64,000 nt of DNA from Gloeophyllum trabeum ATCC 11539 (taxonomy: Eukaryota > Basidiomycota > Agaricomycetes > Gloeophyllales > Gloeophyllaceae): contig NW_006920410.1 in assembly GCF_000344685.1 (NCBI RefSeq), positions 2,854,570 through 2,918,569 of the forward strand, read 5' to 3'. Position 1 is the stretch's first letter. Each line of letters opens with the position of its first letter. The notes beneath the pieces were generated by a model. The model had not been told where the DNA came from, searched no databases, and worked only from the letters and a program-made list of their open reading frames with translations. Both the position numbers and the translations under genes were made by a program. This document shows, piece after piece, positions 33,679-45,637 of the stretch.

Positions 33679-35332
33679 ATGTCCGCCTATCACACAGACT
33701 ACCCAGTCAGCGCATCCCAGCAGCCCTCGTACCCCCCGCGCCAGCCACTTGATTCCGAGGAAGATCTCAAGGCTCCCTACGACGACCTCATCGACCAGTA
33801 TGCTGCTCCGTATGCTGCCTCAAACCGACATCAGACCTTTGCTGTCGACGCCCCACCACTAAGTCCAACGAAGCAGCACCGCCGAGGCGTCTCCTACAAG
33901 CTATCCGAGTACGAGACGAAGAGCTCAGAAGATGCCGCGCCTCGCGTACATCCTCCTCCTATGCCGACGATCGAGAAGGACTCTCGGACATTTTGGGCGA
34001 AGGTATGCCAAGGTTGCTATAAGGCTTCTGCGAGAGGACCAACTTTTGGACCAGATCTTACCGGAGTCGCTCGCATGTCGACTATACGTCGTCACTGTAC
34101 TAGTGGAGACCGCGATCGATCTGGCAATAGAGGGCGACATTCTACTTCGCTTCCAGGAGGAGAAGAACAAGAATCCCAATGCGAGTAATACGACCGAGTC
34201 AAACAAAATGCCCGTATACCTCTTCATATTTGCTCTGGCTCAGTACGTCGCTGGCCCTTTGCCCTACCCCGAGCATCAGCTTACGGTTACTCGCCCAGCG
34301 TATTCCAGTTTGCTATGGCCTGTGATGCTGTGTACAACCGTAACACGCTGCAGTTCCTAGCCCTCACGTACGTCGCGTCCTTTGTCGAAGTTATCAACGA
34401 CCTGACATGCGATTATCCCCGTAGCATATTCAATGCACTCCTGCTCATCTATGCCATCATCCAGAAGGGCGAAGTACAGGATGCTCTGAACGAGATTACA
34501 CTCCCCGATGGCGTATCTCATATTCCCATAGGTTACCTAACGACAATCATCCCAATCGTCATCGCTGTGGCGGAAGTAGCCTATATGGCGCTGGGGTGGA
34601 AGATCTACAACGAGTTCGGCTGGAAGGTTTACAAGTTCCTTGGAGCAGACCGGCGGATCAAGAAGATGTATGCCCACTACCAAATTTTCGAATGCCTGAT
34701 GAAGTTCGACTTGTTCTTCTTCGTTGGATTCTCGGTGCAGTTCATCTGGCTGGTCCTCAACAATGACAAGAGCTGGGAATACTATGTTACCTACGCTGCT
34801 CTGCCGCTGTCCATTGTTCTTCTGATCGAAGGCCACCTGGCTGCGAGACACGAAAACCGATGGATGATGGCCACCTTCATGTCCGGGTGTGTGGGTGCCC
34901 TTGTGTATTTCGTATATAAGGTGAGCGACCATCTTCTTTCATCATCCTGTTCTAACACGTGGTATGTCAGCTTGTCAAAGTTATGCTGTACAGAACAACC
35001 GCCCAGTTCTTCTTGATCTGGAGAACACTTACTATATTCTGTAAGTGGCAGCCCTTGTCCTGCAAATCCTTGATGACTGACTCCTTGTAGCCGTAATCGC
35101 GATCATTCTCCTCCTTGCGACATTTGTTATGGCCTTTGTCGTCATAAGTAACTTTGGGCGAGGTCTGAAGGCGCAAAGTGAGTTATCTCACGCCCTTTAG
35201 CATGATACCTCCTAACATGGCTCGGTTGCAGTGGACAAGAACAAGAGTGGTCCTACAGCACACAGTCGGTGGGGGTCACAACATGTGAATCGTTCCATGA
35301 GTGTGAACCCCAATCGGATGAGTATAGACTGA
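33679..35332 (+). CDS. UPF0658 Golgi membrane protein family
   Basis: Multi-pass membrane protein. N-terminal cytosolic part: M-S-A-Y-H-T-D-Y-P-V, proline-rich, then H-R-R-G-V-S-Y-K-L-S-E-Y. Hydrophobic segments follow: C-R-L-Y-V-V-T-V-L-V-E-T-A-I-D-L-A (near 34075), V-Y-L-F-I-F-A-L-A-Q (34215), L-A-L-T-Y-V-A-S-F-V-E-V (34360), I-P-I-G-Y-L-T-T-I-I-P-I-V-I (34525), F-F-F-V-G-F-S-V-Q-F-I-W-L-V (34710), then three more to about 35150. The block G-W-K-I-Y-N-E-F-G-W-K-V-Y-K-F-L-G-A-D is characteristic of this fungal family, members of which localise to the Golgi; the activity is unknown. Stop after S-V-N-P-N-R-M-S-I-D. About five introns. Confidence 0.85.
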
Positions 35333-35894
35333 TTGTCTATGCACACTCTCATTTTTGCATGGACTTGTACTCATTAGCTGACCATACGTTGTTCTCTTGC
35401 ATTCCACCCTCACGCCGGACTTTGTTCACTACTACCTGCCAGAACCTCATCTTCCCTGCATCCGCTTCCGCCTCTATTGTCCTCTCCTCCCCCGCCTCCT
35501 TTACCCGTCCTGTCTGCTGTCTAACTGAGACATCTACTACCATATCATTTGCGCTTGCTCATTGTTGCTGGCTCCACATTTCAGGCGTATATATTTCCGG
35601 TCTTTCTGGCCTTTACCCTCGTTGCCTTACGGCGTCTTGTTGACAGAAATTGTAGATGTATCGTTAGGCGTAATTTACCCAGAAGAGATCATACCACATG
35701 CTATGCAGCAAATGTGTTCGTCAGGGAAGCTTACTGTAGAGCAGGCGCTGTAAGGTAATTTCGCTGCGCGTGAGAGACGCGACTGTAACTGTAGATCCGT
35801 GACGACGTCGTGTCGGCATACGTGTATGTACTACCGGCGGGATGCGGTAGTCTGTATAACTTGCTAGCTGCGCATACCCCGCTAATTGCTCTAC
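35333..35894. other. Intergenic, nothing recognised
   Basis: 3' flank of the UPF0658 gene and 5' flank of the SNARE gene, with pyrimidine-rich tracts and short open frames of no recognisable family. Confidence 0.4.
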
Positions 35895-36492
35895 ATGTCT
35901 CAGCGGTCAGTATAATTGCATGTCCGTGGTTACCTAGTCCCTGAACGACGTCCTTGCAGATACAGGGTGTCCTCACAGCCCGGGTTGCGCGACCGTTCTA
36001 CCCTACTAGGTGTTCCCGATGGTCGGTTCACTCCTCCATCTTCAGGGCGTTCATCGCCCTTAGGAGATGTCCAACTAGGCGGTCAGCGCTACGCCGACGA
36101 TCTTGAGGGTCAGAATGACGAGCAGGTAGAGAACCTTACGGCGAAGGTGAAGCTGTTGAAGGATGTGAGTGAGTTGTTTCGTGGCCTTTCCCGGTGCCCC
36201 TCCGAGCTGACACTCGGTACAGATCACCATTGGAATAGGGAACGAGGTCCGGGAATCAACAATACAGCTCAGTCAAATGGTGCGTTTCGCCTCCCAATGG
36301 CATGATAGCCTAATAACCTGCGCTTGGACTTTGCAGAACGATGCCTTCGCAGAAACCGGCGATATTCTTTCTGGCACCTTTCGTCGAATGAACAATATGG
36401 CAGAACGACATGGGTGCAAATGGCTGTGGTATATCGTCTTCCTCGTATTTGTCTTTTGGTTCTTTATTGTTGTATGGTGGTTTCGACGATAA
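35895..36492 (+). CDS. Bet1-like SNARE (ER-Golgi Qc-SNARE)
   Basis: Tail-anchored SNARE for ER-Golgi vesicle fusion. The first exon is 11 nt (M-S-Q-R, 35895-35905); the next begins at TTGCAG| near 35960 with Y-R-V-S-S-Q-P-G-L. The SNARE motif spans three exons: E-G-Q-N-D-E-Q-V-E-N-L-T-A-K-V-K-L-L-K-D, I-T-I-G-I-G-N-E-V-R-E-S-T-I-Q-L-S-Q-M, N-D-A-F-A-E-T-G-D-I-L-S-G-T-F-R-R-M. The Q of I-Q-L is the central ionic-layer glutamine. The C-terminal helix (W-L-W-Y-I-V-F-L-V-F-V-F-W-F-F-I-V-V-W-W) is the membrane anchor. Heptad spacing and the I-G-N-E-V-R block match Bet1; Sft1 is the alternative. Confidence 0.85.
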
Positions 36493-36664
36493 TGTGCAGC
36501 TCCTCCTTGGATTCGGTTATTTTGGACAATACTTCAGAAGTGTCCCTTTCTGGAAGGACTACGATTTACACAACTAGTACTAATATAATTTAACAGCGCG
36601 CTGCCAAAATCTGTTGTGCATACAACCAAAAACGAAAATGTAAGGGTGGAGGCGGCAGCGCTGA

Positions 36665-38912
36665 TCAGTCGTCCCTTAACTTTGTGTTGCCAATCTCCCA
36701 GATCATGCGTTTCCGGAGGTAGGGCATGTTACTTTGTGTGAAGTTGAACGATTCTTCGCCTCTGGAGAGTGATTCCATAAATTGGCAGGTGAACACGCCG
36801 CAGTCGTATCCGTTCTCCTGCTGGGGTGTTGACTAGATGTGCATGCATCATAAGGATATATCTTAAACGACGTTAATGCACGCATACCGATAGCGTATAA
36901 TCCTCCCAGCCGGTGAAATCGAAAGGTTGCTTCTTCCGGAGTCTGTGTTCTGTATCGATAAAAACTCGAAGATACTGGAGGAAAATGAGTCCAACGTGTA
37001 GAAATGACAGTATAGGCTTACCCTGAAGACCGCCTCCCGACTGAAACCCATGCTGTCGTACGATTCGAAACGCTTCTTTCGGAAGTTGATAGCCGCAGCA
37101 GTCCAGTGTGAATTACTGTGGTTGACAGCCATCACGACTACGTCTTTTGCGAAGATATCGAACTGGGACATTTCAGTCACCAAGGAAGTCAAAGGTAACC
37201 CTATGACGCACCATTTTCGTCCATTTCGCCAGCCTGCCCATCTCATAGCCTTGATCGACCAGCTTAGTCCAGAAGAATGTACTGAAGTAATGCACGTCCA
37301 GCAGCTGGTGTCCAGGCCTGCTAGATTTCTTCCTGTTTTCCTTCTCAGCAACGCGGTTCTTCTTCTCTGCCTCCCAACGGGCCATAATCAAGGCTCCGTA
37401 GAAATTGATGATCTCATCATTTAGCCACTGACACGGTCTCAACCTTTGTAGATCCTTGTGTACCACAGTCTCCCGGCCGCATTTAACACGGAAGGCTTGG
37501 TCGGAGAGGAACGCCTCGACCTGCGCCTCATCCTCGGGCGGCAAGGAAGTAGGTAACGGAGAACGCTTGGGGCGTAACAAATGTTCTATCGCGTTGTCCT
37601 TCGAGCGCGCCGATATCCGTAATTGATCGAAGGAAGGGATGAAAGGCTTGGGGGGTCTGGGGCTGCATATCACGTACATATAAAGATCTCACGCGAGCAA
37701 GGCCGGGAACATACCTATTCAGAGTCTCTTTTGCTTTCTCAAGGCTTCTCGCCAAGAAAGCAATCCCCACATACTAGGTGATGTGACATGAGTCCGACAG
37801 TGTTTGACACCATTAGTCCGATACGCACATCGGAAGCAGATGATTCTGAATATCTCCGCTCCTGCCTGGATGCAGGTGACTTCGATCGTAGGTCTATAAG
37901 TGAAGGAGAAGCTGCCGTTCCACAACTGAGTATCGTTCGTACAGCGACGCCAAATGTCACTTACGAGAGAGGGCCTGGCTGCGCTCCAGTTCCTCCAGTC
38001 GCTGTTGATACTTCACGTAGCCTGCTCCATCATCAGAAACAATGCGCAGACCAAATCGAGGGTATAATCACGCACCTTGGAACGTCCGGAAATCAGACCC
38101 ATAACCTGTGGCTGCTCGTGAATCTTAAGCAGGAGGGGAATCGGAGAGGCTATATACCTGCACTGCGTCTACGGTTGTACAGCTCCTTTAGCAGCCGCTC
38201 CCGTTCCTTCTCTCTTTCCATCTTTACATGGGCTTTATGCTGATGACCAGGATCGGAATGTCAGAAACAGCCGACAGATCAGTCTGAGCTCTCACGTTTC
38301 TTGCGTAGATGTGATCTCTACTTGGAATTCGTTTGCGCTTCTCGGTGATAGTCTTGCGTTGTTGGGAGAATTGCAAGGCGGCGTCGATTTCTGGGTAGGA
38401 CGTGTGGTGATTGTCTTGGATGGGCTTTAAGGGTGGTGGCGGTGGTGGTGGTGGTGGTGCTGACTGCGTGGAGGAGGCTTCGACACGCGGTTTACTAGGT
38501 CCAGCAACAGGCTGATCTGGTACTGGTCTAAGGGTCGCAGCGGACTGACTCGCGGGTGGCGGAGGTGAAGGGACTGGTCGAAGGGGTTCAGGCAGCGAGT
38601 GACTTGCTGTAAGGGGTAACGTCGCCGAGCTGGTGTGTAACTGCGTGGCTCTCGACGCCGCTATGGCAAGTTCTGCTTGATACTGCCTCGTGCCACACAG
38701 ACCTAAAGGAACATACCTGTCATGAGAAGACCCGCTGTTTCACAACACAAGCTGCCGAACTCATGCGCGAACCGTCTCCACCGCCCCAGCAAACCCTCAA
38801 CCTGTGATGGACTAGCGTGTTCGCCTGTATAGCGTGAGCGACAGGTACGAGGCTGTTTTGAAGAGCGAGGAGGATATGGCGCTTCAGGCGCTTGTCGTTT
38901 GCGAGGATTCAT
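36665..38912 (-). CDS. Ulp1-type SUMO protease (C48 cysteine peptidase)
   Basis: Processes SUMO precursors and removes SUMO from targets. The catalytic domain lies at 37560-36665: Q-W-L-N-D-E-I-I-N-F-Y, Y-F-S-T-F-F-W-T-K-L, then the active-site histidine in N-S-H-W-T-A-A-A-I, aspartate in Y-D-S-M-G and cysteine in N-G-Y-D-C-G-V-F-T-C-Q-F-M, so the triad is complete. Upstream is a disordered region with a polyproline run (38420-38460) and a charged coiled-coil segment (K-M-E-R-E-K-E-R-E near 38210). Start chosen at 38912 (M-N-P-R-K-R-Q-A-P-E-A-P), basic and consistent with a nuclear localisation signal. Several introns in 38250-36900 are placed approximately. Confidence 0.9.
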
Positions 38913-39608
38913 GGGAGGATTAAGAAGAGAACCAACTGTTGCTCGACTTGAACTGTAGAAAGCACAATAGATCTGCCCAAGCACGGGAGAAGTACGGCTT
39001 TCAAAAGCAGAATTTGAGGGCCACTTGGTACGCGTGGTATGAGCAATGTCCACCACGAAATCTTCCGCCACAGTGTGACGGAAGATACCGTGACTTACAG
39101 TCACACATCTGGCCACAGTCACGTGAAACGATTCGTGATTGACTGAGAGTGAACCCTAGTGAACCCAAGAGTAAGTCATCTTGAATGTGACTTCATGCCA
39201 CGCTGAAGCCACTGAAGTTGGGTGCTTCTTGAAGTGAAGTGACGTGTCCCTTCAGCTTGGCTTCACTTAACGAGCAACACTACCCACAGAACAGTCACTT
39301 ACCCACGATTGTTGCAACTTTCTGCAGAGTCCTCTCCTCCCTTGTTGCTCAATCTTATGCAGCATATAGTGTACACAGAAACATATCCGATGTATATGAT
39401 CATGTACCTCCCTCATTAGGGAGGTAGATCTGATCTTCAAGAATTGAGCCAATGTGTCATCCCGATCACTTTGGGAGTTGCAGTCTCTAGGGCGGGCAAA
39501 AGATTGTACAGTAAGAAATTCCTAGCCAATCAGGTACAAATGAGAGATTTGTTATGCGGAGAATGCTGCATTAGAAACGAAGTCACAGAGGTCTTTGGGA
39601 AAAAGGTT
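38913..39608. other. Repeat-like intergenic DNA
   Basis: No gene. Between about 39060 and 39260 the sequence is rich in short direct and inverted variants of gtgactt/cttcac (for example cagtcacgtgaaacg, gtgacttcatgcc, gaagtgaagtgacgtg, gcttcactt), resembling decayed ends of a mobile element. I cannot define borders. Confidence 0.35.
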
Positions 39609-39711
39609 GCTCCCTGTGAGACTCGAACTCACGGCCTCCGGATCACCCACACCCGAGTGTAGTCATAGAAAGATATGAGACCGGCGCTCTAACCAACTGA
39701 GCCAAGGAAGC
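39609..39711 (-). tRNA. tRNA-Met (CAT, elongator type) with 30-nt intron
   Basis: Minus strand. Acceptor GCTTCCT pairs with AGGGAGC (one G-T pair); D arm GCTC AGTTGGTTA GAGC; anticodon arm CCGGT CTCATA | A TCCGG with anticodon CAT; T arm GTGAG TTCGAGT CTCAC. The 30-nt intron (39644-39673) follows position 37, the canonical site, and contains TATGA that can pair with the anticodon loop. Mature length is 73 nt. Structure and sequence fit elongator tRNA-Met. Confidence 0.93.
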
Positions 39712-40040
39712 CCATGGACCAATCTGCATGGTAAAGTCCTTGTCGACATGGCTCTCCCGACCGTGTACGTAGAAGTCCACGACTGCAGTTGAGGGCTGGA
39801 AGGATCATGGACCACGCTAATCCATCCCGACGCACCGAGACGCATGTGTGCCACCCAAAGCGCGGGTAGTACGTGTTGAGTGGAACACGCATCGCGGGGC
39901 CTTCCTGAATACGTAGTATGGGACGTCTCACCATGGTGGGGTGGTGGACAAGATGGCAGGGCTCGTCGCCCACCAAAGTGGGATGGCAGTACTTCCGGAG
40001 ATGCTCACCACCTCACCAGGGTTGCGTGGCGGCAGTCAGT

Positions 40041-40196
40041 GGTCGCAGCCGCTCTCTCTGAGTAACGTGCTGGGTACACAAATCGAACTAGTGGTTTTAT
40101 GTTAAGAACCACTAGTTTGGTCGCAGCCGCTCTCTCTGAGTAACGTGCTGGGTACACAAATCGAACTAGTGGTTTTATGTTAAGAACCACTAGTTC
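40041..40196. repeat. 78-bp tandem duplication, each unit ending in a hairpin
   Basis: Two head-to-tail copies (40041-40118 and 40119-40196) that I read as nearly identical. Each unit begins ggtcgcagccgctctctctg and ends with an inverted repeat, aactagtggtt ... aaccactagtt, around a 10-nt loop. In the second copy the arms extend to 14 bp (tcgaactagtggtt / aaccactagttcga). Function unknown. Confidence 0.9.
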
Positions 40197-43100
40197 GAAT
40201 GTGGCAGGCAGAAACCTCAGGCTCCTCCAGTTCTGTGCTAAGATCGGTTCCAGTGCTCACTCTGGCCACGAGGGACGTCCGTGGAGCTGGGAAGCCCTGC
40301 ATTGAAGACATTTACACTGTTAGGTTGACCCTAGACCAGGCAGTACTCCTTCCTACAGTCGACTCTCGTCGAAGCCACGCCGGTCCAGTTGCAGGACTGG
40401 AACTACGTATAAAATTCCACGCAATAATAGAGGATTTACAACGCCTGGAGCGGCATACTCAAGAGAGTAAGATGCCGCTAAAGCTGCGGTCGAGTGAAGG
40501 AGTACCAAAGGAATACAGCCTCCCGGGCGACCGCGTAACTCTCAGCTCCAGCGATATCAAGGTCGAAGATGCCCTCTGCCATACGAACCGTTCATGAGAG
40601 GAATCGGGCTTACATTTTACGCCAGCGGTCAGAATACGGAAGGATCGGAAACTCATGGGGGCAGTTGTCTGGAGGGGCAAAGACCCGCATCTACCGTGAA
40701 GGTTGGACAGCGATAGATGACGGCTACTTCACCGCTCCGTTGTGGAAATTTCGACGTCTCGGGGAGAACGAGGCGGAAGGAGAGCATACAGGAGCAGGTA
40801 CCAAGAAGGTGGCGGCTCAAACCATAGAGCCGAGAAACAACATCCCAGGACACCACACGGAGTCCTGGTTCGAGCCTCCCAGCCGCCGTTGGGATGAAGG
40901 CTGACAGAAAGCCGGAGAGGAGTCAAGGTAATGGAAGATAAACGGTGTCAGGGGCACCGAGAGCTCTATCGCGAACCACACAGAGACATGCGACATTGGG
41001 TGATGCAAGGCTGCACCCAAATCCTTTGCAACAATTGCTGACTCACGTTCTGGAGGGGGGCGTGATTGTCGGCCCTTGGAGGAGAAAGGAAACTGGAGGT
41101 GGTCCGGCAGGATATATCCAGCCCAGGTACTCTGACGACCTTCGTCCGTCTGTAGACGCTAAAAGTGAACGGCTCGTCTCATGGACACCTTCGAAACTTT
41201 GTGACGCCCGTGTGAAGTCGCACAAGGGGCGGTGTGAAGCTAAAGGGCACCACGTTGATCTGATCGTAGCGTGCGTCACGAGCTGGGCACATTCGCAGCC
41301 CGCGATGATGGGCCATAGTCTTCGCAGTACACTGAAACAGCGTCTCGGCTACTTCTGATAGCACTCGGTAAGTAATCCTTCCAAGAGCTCACCATCGACC
41401 TCGGAGCAACTGCTTCAGATACCCAGACACGGACACGACGGAGCAGAAGTGCCTGGACCTCGACATGCAGATCCCGAGTAGATCGCCACCGGACGCCAGG
41501 GGGCAGTCTCGACCGTTGAATGCGGTTCGGGATGAGAGGACCTGACGACGGGGGAAACGGCTGCCCAAGGCAAGGTCCAAGGCTGGCACTAGGCATCCGG
41601 AAGAGATTGGCAAGGGCAGCAGGAGCAGTCAGCTCGTCGGCAGACTTTAACTTGGCCAGGTAAGGGCGATTGTTATGAAGGGACCGTGCTCAGTTTCCGG
41701 ATTGCATTAGCCCCGTGGTAGGACGGGAATATGTAGGTCACTGCCACGCTTGCTTCGAATGCGCAGCATGCTGACCATGCTATGGTGGAAGAGCTGGGGG
41801 CGCAGATAGACACAGTTTGCGACCGGGAGAAAATTCTCCGGGAGTCTGACTCTCTGACTACGCCGCTGGATGGACACCTTACCGAAGGGCAATGCACGCT
41901 GAGAGGATCCCGGGGGGGGGGGTCACAACGACTGGCGCTGGAGCCATAGCTGGCAGCCGCAATATGCAAAGAATAATTGCAAGGCAGGTCAACAACAGGT
42001 ATCGCAAGAGTGCATACCACATGCAGAACCGCTCGCCGAGCGAGCACGTCGCCTGCAAAAGCCGTATCGGCCAACAAAAGCAAAAGTCATCCAGGGGGCA
42101 TACACCCGCTGTGGAAGCATTGGAAGTCAACACAGCTAGCGACGTCTAGACCAACCAGCTAAGGCGACGGACCTAGACTTGTCACAGTGATCCTCCCGCG
42201 CACAGCGTCGACAAGGAAATCATGGAGCGTTGCCGATCTGATAGGGGTCTCCACAAACTTCGCGGGGAATTCTATAGCGAAGAGAACAGCGAAAGTGCGT
42301 TAGGTAAAGCCTCGTATATCGTCGAAAACGAGTCATCCTAGAGGGGAAACCTTCCTCCACCCTGCTTCGGCCGCGACAGTGGATCTAAAGCAGCCAAGGT
42401 GAGCAAATGCAAGCTTCTCGATCTTCACCATCCTAAGAGGAAGCACCTCGGGACATACCTAATGTCAGCATACCACGAATCAGTCAAATAGAGCCGCAGC
42501 GGCCAAAGCACAAGCGGTGTCAACCATCGCAGCGCCAATCCGTCAATTCATGGCTCGGTAAGGGTAACTTGAAATCAATTGGGCAGGAAGCTCTCGAACA
42601 AAATCCTGGTCCTATGCGAAAGCCATGAAATTTACTGGCTGGTGTAAGCTGTTAGTGAGTAGCGCGTATCAAGTCTTAAATTCAACTCACGGGACCTCAT
42701 CTTGAGCAAAGGCAGTCCAGCCATGACGGTTATGTTCCTAGGGAGGAAGAACCCAACTCAGCACCATAAACAGGAATGTAGTGGTCCTCGCGACCGTTAG
42801 TTTCCAGACCATTCGAAAACAACCACCGACGAGGTCTTCATCACATGGGTCGTCGGAAAGAAAGCCGTTCGGACATAAGCTTGCGGTCGAGGAGGGGGTT
42901 TAATGCATAAGCAGGGCGTTAGAACGGAGTGGATTGAGCAAGCAAGCTGTTCTTGCTCGGCAGAACTAGGAGGGGCCCGATGCTGAAGGACAGAATCCCA
43001 CCGCAATCCATGATGCATCTCACGAATGCCCGAGATACATTCATGAATGACGTTCACAGCAACTACCTTCAGTCTACTAAAGAGCATTCCGAAAAATCGT

Positions 43101-43462
43101 GCTGGTTTCGTCCTTGACACAGGCGACTTTGAAGATCCTTGTAGAGGGCAGTTGTGAAGGACGCCGCGTTCATCTTAAAGCGGGCACTACATACAAGGAA
43201 CAGCGAACAAGGAGAAGCTATGTAATCGTGAGAAACTGATCTGAAGCCGCCCCGTTTCGGCAAGCTTGCTCCTGTCACAGTGACACTCCGCGGTACTGCC
43301 TCCTGCCTGCCCAATTCCATACCTTTCTCTTTCTCCCCGCGAGCCGGTCCAGTCTATATAAGCCTTGCCACTGCAGATCGCTGCTAGTTACCTGGTATCC
43401 CCGCCCGACTCACGTTCCGCACAGCGTCTCTTATTACATTCTCGCTCCGACTCACAGCAGCC
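40197..43462. other. 3.2-kb region with no recognised gene
   Basis: Contains open frames of 60-137 codons on both strands (for example 40199-40597, 40569-40904 and 40945-41358 on the plus strand) but no family motif, no clear splice chain and no transposase, reverse transcriptase or integrase pattern. A run of 11 G lies at 41912-41922. Between 42160 and 42790 there are not even short open frames. It may be decayed mobile DNA. Confidence 0.45.
43353..43361 (+). promoter_or_regulatory. TATA box of the Yippee gene
   Basis: ctatataag about 105 bp upstream of the ATG at 43463, followed by a pyrimidine-rich leader. A good match to the TATA consensus at a plausible distance for a fungal gene. Confidence 0.6.
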
Positions 43463-43971
43463 ATGGGCATGAGTTACCGCCAATACTTGCAGGGCGCCCG
43501 CATTTACGGGTGTTCTAGCTGCAAGACACATCTTGCCACCATTCATTCAATGATCTCTAGAGTATGTTCCTTTCGTCATTGCGTGTACTGCTGTTCGCTG
43601 ACCGAATGAATAGGCTTTCAACGGGCAGCATGGACGGGCATACCTCTTCGATACCGTGTGAGTAACACATGTCTCACTCGCTTAGCTATCTGATCTAAAG
43701 TCGCCCCGCTTCCGCGCCTTGCAGAGTCAACGTGGTCGAAGGTGAACCCTCAGACCGCCAAATGACTACAGGGAACCATACCGTCCGAGATATCTACTGT
43801 GTTAAGTGTGGTACCACGCTCGGCTGGAAATATGTAGGTATCTTGACGTCATCTGAGGCCGTCAATGCAGTCGATCTCACGACATAACAGGATCGAGCGT
43901 ACGAGCCCACCCAAAGGTATAAGGAGGGCAAGTACATCCTCGAGCGCAATCTTCTCACCGACGTCCAATGA
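43463..43971 (+). CDS. Yippee-like zinc-binding protein
   Basis: Four exons joined: [15 protein letters not shown], then [15 protein letters not shown], then [15 protein letters not shown] and [14 protein letters not shown], then [18 protein letters not shown]. The two CxxC pairs form the Yippee zinc site, and length (about 110 residues) and spacing fit the family. Yippee proteins are conserved across eukaryotes and share the fold of Mis18 and cereblon; human YPEL5 belongs to the CTLH ligase. The role here is not known. The gene sits isolated in the gene-poor part of the window. Confidence 0.93.
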
Positions 43972-44713
43972 TTGCGCGGCCTTGACGTCGCCACCGCCGG
44001 TCGACACTGCACACTCCTCGGAGCTCTTGGACTGTCTCGGCGACATCCCACTCGGGCACGACATCTCTCGCATACGCATACACACCCTACCTGGCTCTCC
44101 TTCTCAGGCGCCAGGTTCTCTAGAGTTGAACCCACCTAATACTGTCCACACCATGCACACGGGCTTCGCATGCTACATTCGGGACTTATTCACCTTCAAC
44201 ATTCTTCTCTGGTGTACAAATCATCGTCCACGGTCGATGGGAAGCAGTAGGCATTGCTTCCGAGCAAGGCCGAAAGGGAATCTGCGAATGCCAACGGCTC
44301 ACGCTTACCTTTCGCTGTATGATAATTAGCGTTGCATTCCCCTTAGGCACGGATCCCCCCCTCCTGTGCGTGGCTCTCTCCGCTCCCCGTTCGCTCGGGC
44401 GACCGAATCTCTGTATGTATATGTACTCATATGGCCGTACGATGATCGTGGATACGCGGTCTCTTCGCATTATTAGATGTCAATGTACGATTCGTTATCG
44501 ACGAGATCCCTTAATCTCGTCATGATCCTTATCATTTAGTATTTTAATTTGTTTTGAAGCCTGAGTGTACTTTGTATAAGCGTAGAATACGAATCAGTGA
44601 TCATATGTGCGGTCCCTAGGTTGTTCATCAGCACCAGCACGGGGTTCGGTGAATGAGCAGTCGAGAAGGTAGAGAACATTAGATAGCTGCGGAACACAAG
44701 ATAGCTGAGTAAG

Positions 44714-44777
44714 GGCCGGGTATCACACAAGCGCTCGGATGCCTGGGCACGACGTTGCCTTGTGTGAGATACCGGCC
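44714..44777. repeat. Near-perfect inverted repeat (hairpin)
   Basis: Left arm ggccgggtatcacacaag (44714-44731) and right arm cttgtgtgagataccggcc (44759-44777) are reverse complements except for one inserted base and one shift; the loop is about 27 nt. No CDS nearby. Could be a structured RNA or the remnant of a foldback element. Confidence 0.7.
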
Positions 44778-45488
44778 GCGCAGAGGATTTGGAATGCAGA
44801 AAAATGCAGCATAACACGATTCTAAAAGTACACACATGAACGTATTTGTAGCATACCTATGTCCTGCTGTGGACGTCATAGCATTCCTACGATTCCCTAT
44901 CTTCAGCAGTCCCACCGACCTCTCCGATATCATCCTCAGCTGTATGTATTCACATCGACCGGGATAAGATCGCGTCATTGGTGGAGAGAAACAACGACAG
45001 ATATCCATCCAAAGGACTCCTTACAAGGACCCTCGCTGGAGAAAGTGCCATGGAACTGCCTTCAAGGATGGCAGACAGGCCAACAAGATGCTCCTCTTCC
45101 GATCAAGTCACCCTAGCATGCCGCACCCACGCACCCTCCCGGACGTTGCTCAGAGCGCATCAGACGGTGGATCGATACCGTAGCCACTGTAGTCGGAGAA
45201 AACTGTGGCAACAGCAAGGGGGCGAGGTCGGGAGAGAAAGCGTTGACCGCGAACGGCGACGATGAGTAGGAGAGCAGCTGCGTCGATAACAGGGATAGAG
45301 TCTGATAGAGTATCGAATGAACCAGAAGACGCGTCAGAACTCAGAAACGCAGGGCCGCGTTTGCGGAGAATCCGCGTTATTTGGGTCTGTTTGGCGTAGC
45401 GCGCTATGGCTGGGGTCTGCCGGCATGCCGGTCCCCAACCCGCCAGCCAGGCTGCAGCCCAAAATCTCCATCTTATTGATTCCTTCGC

Positions 45489-45497
45489 TATATAACC
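45489..45497 (+). promoter_or_regulatory. TATA box of the small gene at 45638
   Basis: gctatataa about 145 bp before the ATG, followed by a C-rich and then pyrimidine-rich leader. Confidence 0.5.
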
Positions 45498-45637
45498 CCC
45501 GCCCCCCATCGACTCTCTGGACTTTGTGTTTGGCCTCGTCCCCGAATCGTACCATTCCCCGTTCACCCCTGGACTCCATTCCAGACCGTCTTTCCTTATC
45601 GTGCCATTCGAGAAATAGACTTTAGACGCATAGAAAC

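Larger units (their letters stand above)
43972..45637. other. 1.7-kb intergenic region
   Basis: No gene recognised. It holds a strong hairpin at 44714-44777 and a TATA-like site at about 45490 that belongs to the small gene at 45638. Confidence 0.45.

Noticed and set aside
40199..41358. Three plus-strand frames of 111-137 codons as a spliced gene
   Set aside because: No motif, no consistent splice sites, and equally long frames on the opposite strand.
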